DNA from: Candidatus Palauibacter rhopaloidicola
GTDB lineage: Bacteria; Gemmatimonadota; Gemmatimonadetes; Palauibacterales; Palauibacteraceae
Assembly (NCBI GenBank): GCA_026914155.1
Contig: JAPPGH010000031.1
Span: 62,001-126,000 of the forward strand
Reading direction: 5' to 3'
Length of the DNA stretch: 64,000 nucleotides
The translations under genes and the position numbers were made by a program. The notes beneath the pieces are model-generated. The model made no database searches, had not been told where the DNA came from, and worked only from the letters and a program-made list of their open reading frames with translations. Below are positions 61,120-64,000 of the stretch, piece by piece. Position 1 is the stretch's first letter, and each line of letters opens with the position of its first letter.

Positions 61120-61830
61120 ATGTTCATTCGAAGAGTCGCCGCCGCCTTCACCCTCTGGGCCGCCGCCATCTGCGTCTGGGCCGCCCTTTCCCACCTCGCG
61201 AGCCTGCCCGGACCGGCGAGGGCGAGTACGGCGACCCTGGAGGGGATCGCCAACCTTATCGAACGGGCCGATCCGCCGGGTTCGCTCGGCGCCCCCCGGT
61301 TCGCGGCGGAGCAATTGCGGCGGACGGCACATGCTGCCGGGCGGATCAACGGAGGCATCGAGCGCGCCATCGGGGCGTGGCTGGACCGCCTCGGGCACCG
61401 CGCGGCCCACGGCCAGGCCGACGTGGCCATCATCGACAACGGCCGCATCACGATCCGGATGGACGCAAGATCCAATGTGGCCGGCGCGCGGGTCGCGCGA
61501 ATCGACGACATCCATGCACAGCGCCTGGTCGAGGGACTCGGAGCGTTGCGCATCGCCGCACGACCTCCGTCGCCGGCGCGACACGGGGGACTCTGGATCG
61601 ACCGGACCGTGAAGGCCCCCGCCGGATCTTCCGAGGTGGACGTCAGGCTGCGCGCCGCGCGACACGGCGAGACGTTCTCCCTCAAGGCCGCGGAGACGGG
61701 ATCCGCGCTGGATGAAGCCGAGGTCCGGCTGGACGTCGATGCCAACCTCGACCGGGAGAAGATCAAGCAGCGGCTCGAGAAGCTGCTCGACCTGCTGGAG
61801 GATCTGCAGAAGTTCGAGGGCGGCCGCTAG
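61120..61830 (+). CDS. exported protein of unknown function
   Basis: 236 residues from ATG 61120 (a GTG 3 bp earlier is possible), GGAG upstream. N-terminal signal anchor VAAAFTLWAAAICVWAALSHL; no cysteine lipobox. The mature region is Arg/Ala-rich, with a predicted helical part (~60-90), a beta region (VAIIDNGRITIRMDARSN; SSEVDVRLRAARHGETFSL) and a C-terminal amphipathic helix (DREKIKQRLEKLLDLLEDL). No family recognised. It follows the inverted-repeat element by 69 bp and precedes the next gene by 31 bp. Confidence 0.6.
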   Translation: MFIRRVAAAFTLWAAAICVWAALSHLASLPGPARASTATLEGIANLIERADPPGSLGAPRFAAEQLRRTAHAAGRINGGIERAIGAWLDRLGHRAAHGQADVAIIDNGRITIRMDARSNVAGARVARIDDIHAQRLVEGLGALRIAARPPSPARHGGLWIDRTVKAPAGSSEVDVRLRAARHGETFSLKAAETGSALDEAEVRLDVDANLDREKIKQRLEKLLDLLEDLQKFEGGR

Positions 61831-61861
61831 CGCGCGGATCCGGGAGACGACACCGGGACCC

Positions 61862-62971
61862 ATGACGCGCCGGTCCAGGCGGGCCGCGGCGGCCGGGCTG
61901 CTGGCGGCGGCCTCGCTCGCGGGCGTCGTCCCCGCCCTGTGCGCGCAGGAGATGCATGCGAGCCACGCCGCGCCGCCGGAAGGCGGCCGGCCGACCACAT
62001 CGATGTCGAGCATCCGGGTCCTGGATGATCCGGAACGCAAGGAACTCGCGGTCATCCTGGGGCCGATCGACCTCCCCGCCGGCTCATCCCATCACATGGC
62101 GCAACTGCCTGTGCAGGAAGGCGTCATCCCCTTCGACCTGACGATCCGCGGCTATCGCACGCACATCATCGACGGCGACGGCGCGCCGGTCCCGCGCGTC
62201 GTGCTGCATCACATGAACCTGCTCGATCCCGGACGGCGGGAGCTGTTCCTGCCGATCATGCTACGGGTCCTGGCCGCGAGCCACGAGACGCGGCCCGTGA
62301 GCTTCCCCGGATGGCTGTTCGGCATTCCGATGAAGGGCGGTTCGAGATTCCTCGCGCTCACGATGCTGCACAATCCGACGGAAGCGGACTACGAGGGCGT
62401 CACCGTCCACCTGACGCTGGAGTACGAGCGCCTCGCCCGCCTGCCCGTCTACCCGGTAGCGCCGTTTCATCTCGACGCGATGTACCCCGAGGTCTCCGCG
62501 ACGAAGGCCTGGGACCTGCCGCCCGGACATTCGGTCAAGACATGGGAGGCAAGTCCCGCGATCCGCGGGCTCATCATCGGGCTCGGGGGCCATCTCCACG
62601 CGCACGCCTCGCGACTCCGTCTCGAGAACCTGTCGACGGGCGAGGTGCTGTACGACATCCGGCCCAACCTCGACGAGGCCGGGCACGTCGTGGACATCCC
62701 GGCGCTCATGTACAAGGGGCGCGGCGTGGGTGCGCTCGTCGTCCCGGAACACCGCTACCGGATCACCGTCGAGTACCGAAATCCGTTCGATTCGGTGATC
62801 GAGGACGGCGGCATGGGTTCCATCGCGGGCGCGTTCATCCCGCTGGAGGACTGGCCCGCCGCCGATCCCCGCGGGGCGTTATTCTCCGCCGACTACGACT
62901 GGGTCCTCCGCAGCCAGATCGAACACGGGGTCGTCAGCTCCCCCGGCTGTACTCCGTGCGACCGCCGATGA
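61862..62971 (+). CDS. secreted histidine-rich beta protein, possibly copper-monooxygenase-like
   Basis: 369 residues; ATG 61862. Signal peptide (AAAGLLAAASLAGVVPALCAQ), then a His-rich start (MHASHAAPP). HHMNLL in the middle and GGHLHAHASRLRLENL later recall the HHM/HxH copper sites of type II copper, ascorbate-dependent monooxygenases (PHM/DBH), which use two beta-sandwich domains; length and beta-rich pattern are compatible. A CTPC at the C-terminus may bind metal or form a disulfide. The catalytic Met ligand cannot be placed. The match is suggestive, not established. Overlaps the convergent amidohydrolase by 38 bp. Confidence 0.6.
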   Translation: MTRRSRRAAAAGLLAAASLAGVVPALCAQEMHASHAAPPEGGRPTTSMSSIRVLDDPERKELAVILGPIDLPAGSSHHMAQLPVQEGVIPFDLTIRGYRTHIIDGDGAPVPRVVLHHMNLLDPGRRELFLPIMLRVLAASHETRPVSFPGWLFGIPMKGGSRFLALTMLHNPTEADYEGVTVHLTLEYERLARLPVYPVAPFHLDAMYPEVSATKAWDLPPGHSVKTWEASPAIRGLIIGLGGHLHAHASRLRLENLSTGEVLYDIRPNLDEAGHVVDIPALMYKGRGVGALVVPEHRYRITVEYRNPFDSVIEDGGMGSIAGAFIPLEDWPAADPRGALFSADYDWVLRSQIEHGVVSSPGCTPCDRR

Positions 62972-64000
62972 TCGTGTAGTCGACCACGGTCTCCAGGATC
63001 TCGTCCGCGGGAATCGTGAGGATGTCGCGGGACAGGATCGTGATGTCCGCCAGCTTCCCGACTTCAAGCGTCCCCTTGAGGTCTTCCTCGAACGCGGCGT
63101 ACGCGTTGGCCCACGTATAGGAACGCAGCGCCTCCTCGCGCGTCATCGCCTGCCCCTCGAAGAAGGTCTCGCCCCCCTCGATCACGCGCGTGACCGTGCA
63201 GTGGAAGCTCGCCAGGGGGTCCGCGTCCTCGACCGGGACATCGGTGCCGTTCGTCACGATGACTCCGGCCCGCATGAAGTCCCGCCACACATAGGCGCCC
63301 GAGCGCGCCCGGCCCGGCCCGAGCCGGAGGATGATCCAGGGACCGTCGGAGCAGGCGTGGACGCCCTGCATGGAGGCGATGACCCCGAGTTCGGCGAAGC
63401 GCGGAATATCCGCCGGATTCACATGCTGCGCGTGCTCGATCCTCCAGCGCAGGTCGCTCATGTCCGCGTGGTCGGCGAATGTGCGCCCGTACAGGTCGAG
63501 CACCTCGCGGTTCGCGCGGTCGCCGATCGCATGCGTATTGACCTGATAGCCCCGCTCGATCGCGAGCCGCGCGATGCGCTCGATCTCCTCAGGCGGCGTC
63601 GTCGGAAGGCCGATGGAGGATGGCATGTCCGCATAGGGCTCCAGCAGCCAGGCGCCGTGCGACCCGAGCGCCCCATCCGCGACCTGCTTGATCGACCTCA
63701 CGGTGAGCCGGTCGCCTCCGTATCCCACCATGTAGTAGTCGTCCAACCGCCCCTCGAGCGCCTCCATCCCGCCCTGCAGCATCACGTAGAGCCGCACGGG
63801 CAGCGCGCCCTCGTCCGCGAGCGTCCTGAGCAGGTCCACCGTCCCGAAGCCGGAACCCGCGTCCTGGAAGCTCGTGACCCCCTTCCGAAGCAGCTCCTCG
63901 TTCGCGAGCCGCACCTGTTCGCGGGCCCGCTCCTCGCGCTCGGCCTCGGAGCGGTTCGCCTCCTCCTCGGCAAACACCGCCCGCGCCAGCCGCTGCGCCG
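62934..64000 (-). CDS. YtcJ-like amidohydrolase (Amidohydro_3), 5' partial
   Basis: The frame is open through the right edge; the N-terminal metal-binding HxH region lies outside the window. About 355 residues are present: GVTSFQDAGSGFGTVDLL, KQVADGALGSHGAWLLEPY, VNTHAIGDRANREVLDLYG, WRIEHAQHVNPADIPRFAELG, TNGTDVPVEDADP and TLEVGKLADITILSRDI. This is the C-terminal part of Amidohydro_3/YtcJ-like proteins, which hydrolyse amides such as N-substituted formamides or amino-acid derivatives. The final segment (IGGRTEYSRGS) is the usual small beta-sandwich end. Any signal peptide cannot be judged. Confidence 0.88.
   Translation of the reverse strand, partial: AQRLARAVFAEEEANRSEAEREERAREQVRLANEELLRKGVTSFQDAGSGFGTVDLLRTLADEGALPVRLYVMLQGGMEALEGRLDDYYMVGYGGDRLTVRSIKQVADGALGSHGAWLLEPYADMPSSIGLPTTPPEEIERIARLAIERGYQVNTHAIGDRANREVLDLYGRTFADHADMSDLRWRIEHAQHVNPADIPRFAELGVIASMQGVHACSDGPWIILRLGPGRARSGAYVWRDFMRAGVIVTNGTDVPVEDADPLASFHCTVTRVIEGGETFFEGQAMTREEALRSYTWANAYAAFEEDLKGTLEVGKLADITILSRDILTIPADEILETVVDYTIIGGRTEYSRGS

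Overview
The window is GC-rich, densely coded DNA from a diderm (Gram-negative type) bacterium. Evidence for an outer membrane is a Kdo hydroxylase, a POTRA/surface-antigen barrel protein, small outer-membrane barrels and many lipobox signal peptides. The load of secreted S9 peptidases, beta-lactamase-fold serine hydrolases, amidohydrolases and PQQ dehydrogenases resembles Gemmatimonadota, including the marine and sponge-associated lineages. That placement is inference: the window holds no rRNA, tRNA or universal marker gene. I saw no CRISPR array, prophage or complete insertion sequence.

Layout. 1-2193: end of a PQQ alcohol dehydrogenase with a fused cytochrome c domain, then an exported RidA-like protein. 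2218-5434: Kdo hydroxylase, then a DUF429(RNase H-like)-HIT fusion, then an HNH endonuclease, joined by two ATGA stop/start overlaps; the last two genes look compositionally foreign. 5451-9318 (minus): gamma-glutamyltransferase, a membrane protein and a sphingosine-1-phosphate-lyase-like PLP enzyme. 9561-11012: sodium/solute symporter. 11002-22900 (minus): Nudix protein, TolB-propeller/CehA metallohydrolase, two tandem Ig-like/LRR/metzincin lipoproteins and an S9 peptidase. 23010-30000: membrane protein, second S9 peptidase, diheme cytochrome c plus PQQ dehydrogenase pair, serine hydrolase. 30023-35813 (minus): TM2 protein, third S9 peptidase, beta-barrel protein, third metzincin, M14 carboxypeptidase. 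35993-43392: helix-hairpin-helix membrane protein and an AddA/AddB-like helicase-nuclease pair. 43527-49758: amidohydrolase, CapA-like protein and two near-identical serine hydrolases. 49789-52588: quinone reductase, then SDR-folB-folK (folate). 52617-54808: two outer-membrane barrels. 54976-60826: a coupled operon of DUF3810, NhaP-type antiporter, aminotransferase and DUF4153 (apparently frameshifted). 61120-64000: an unknown exported protein, a possibly copper-binding secreted protein and a YtcJ-like amidohydrolase cut by the window edge.

Themes. (a) Periplasmic respiration on alcohols with two architectures of PQQ dehydrogenase. (b) Extracytoplasmic protein and peptide breakdown: S9 peptidases sit beside metzincin lipoproteins in two separate clusters. 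(c) Recent DNA movement: a 951-bp identical tract shared by the two LRR-metzincin genes, a remnant of an S9 gene between them, a 161-bp IS630-type MITE inserted in that remnant, and a second inverted-repeat element at 60872-61050 with a related core. (d) The best candidates for an undescribed system are the DUF429-HIT/HNH cassette and the LRR-metzincin lipoprotein family.
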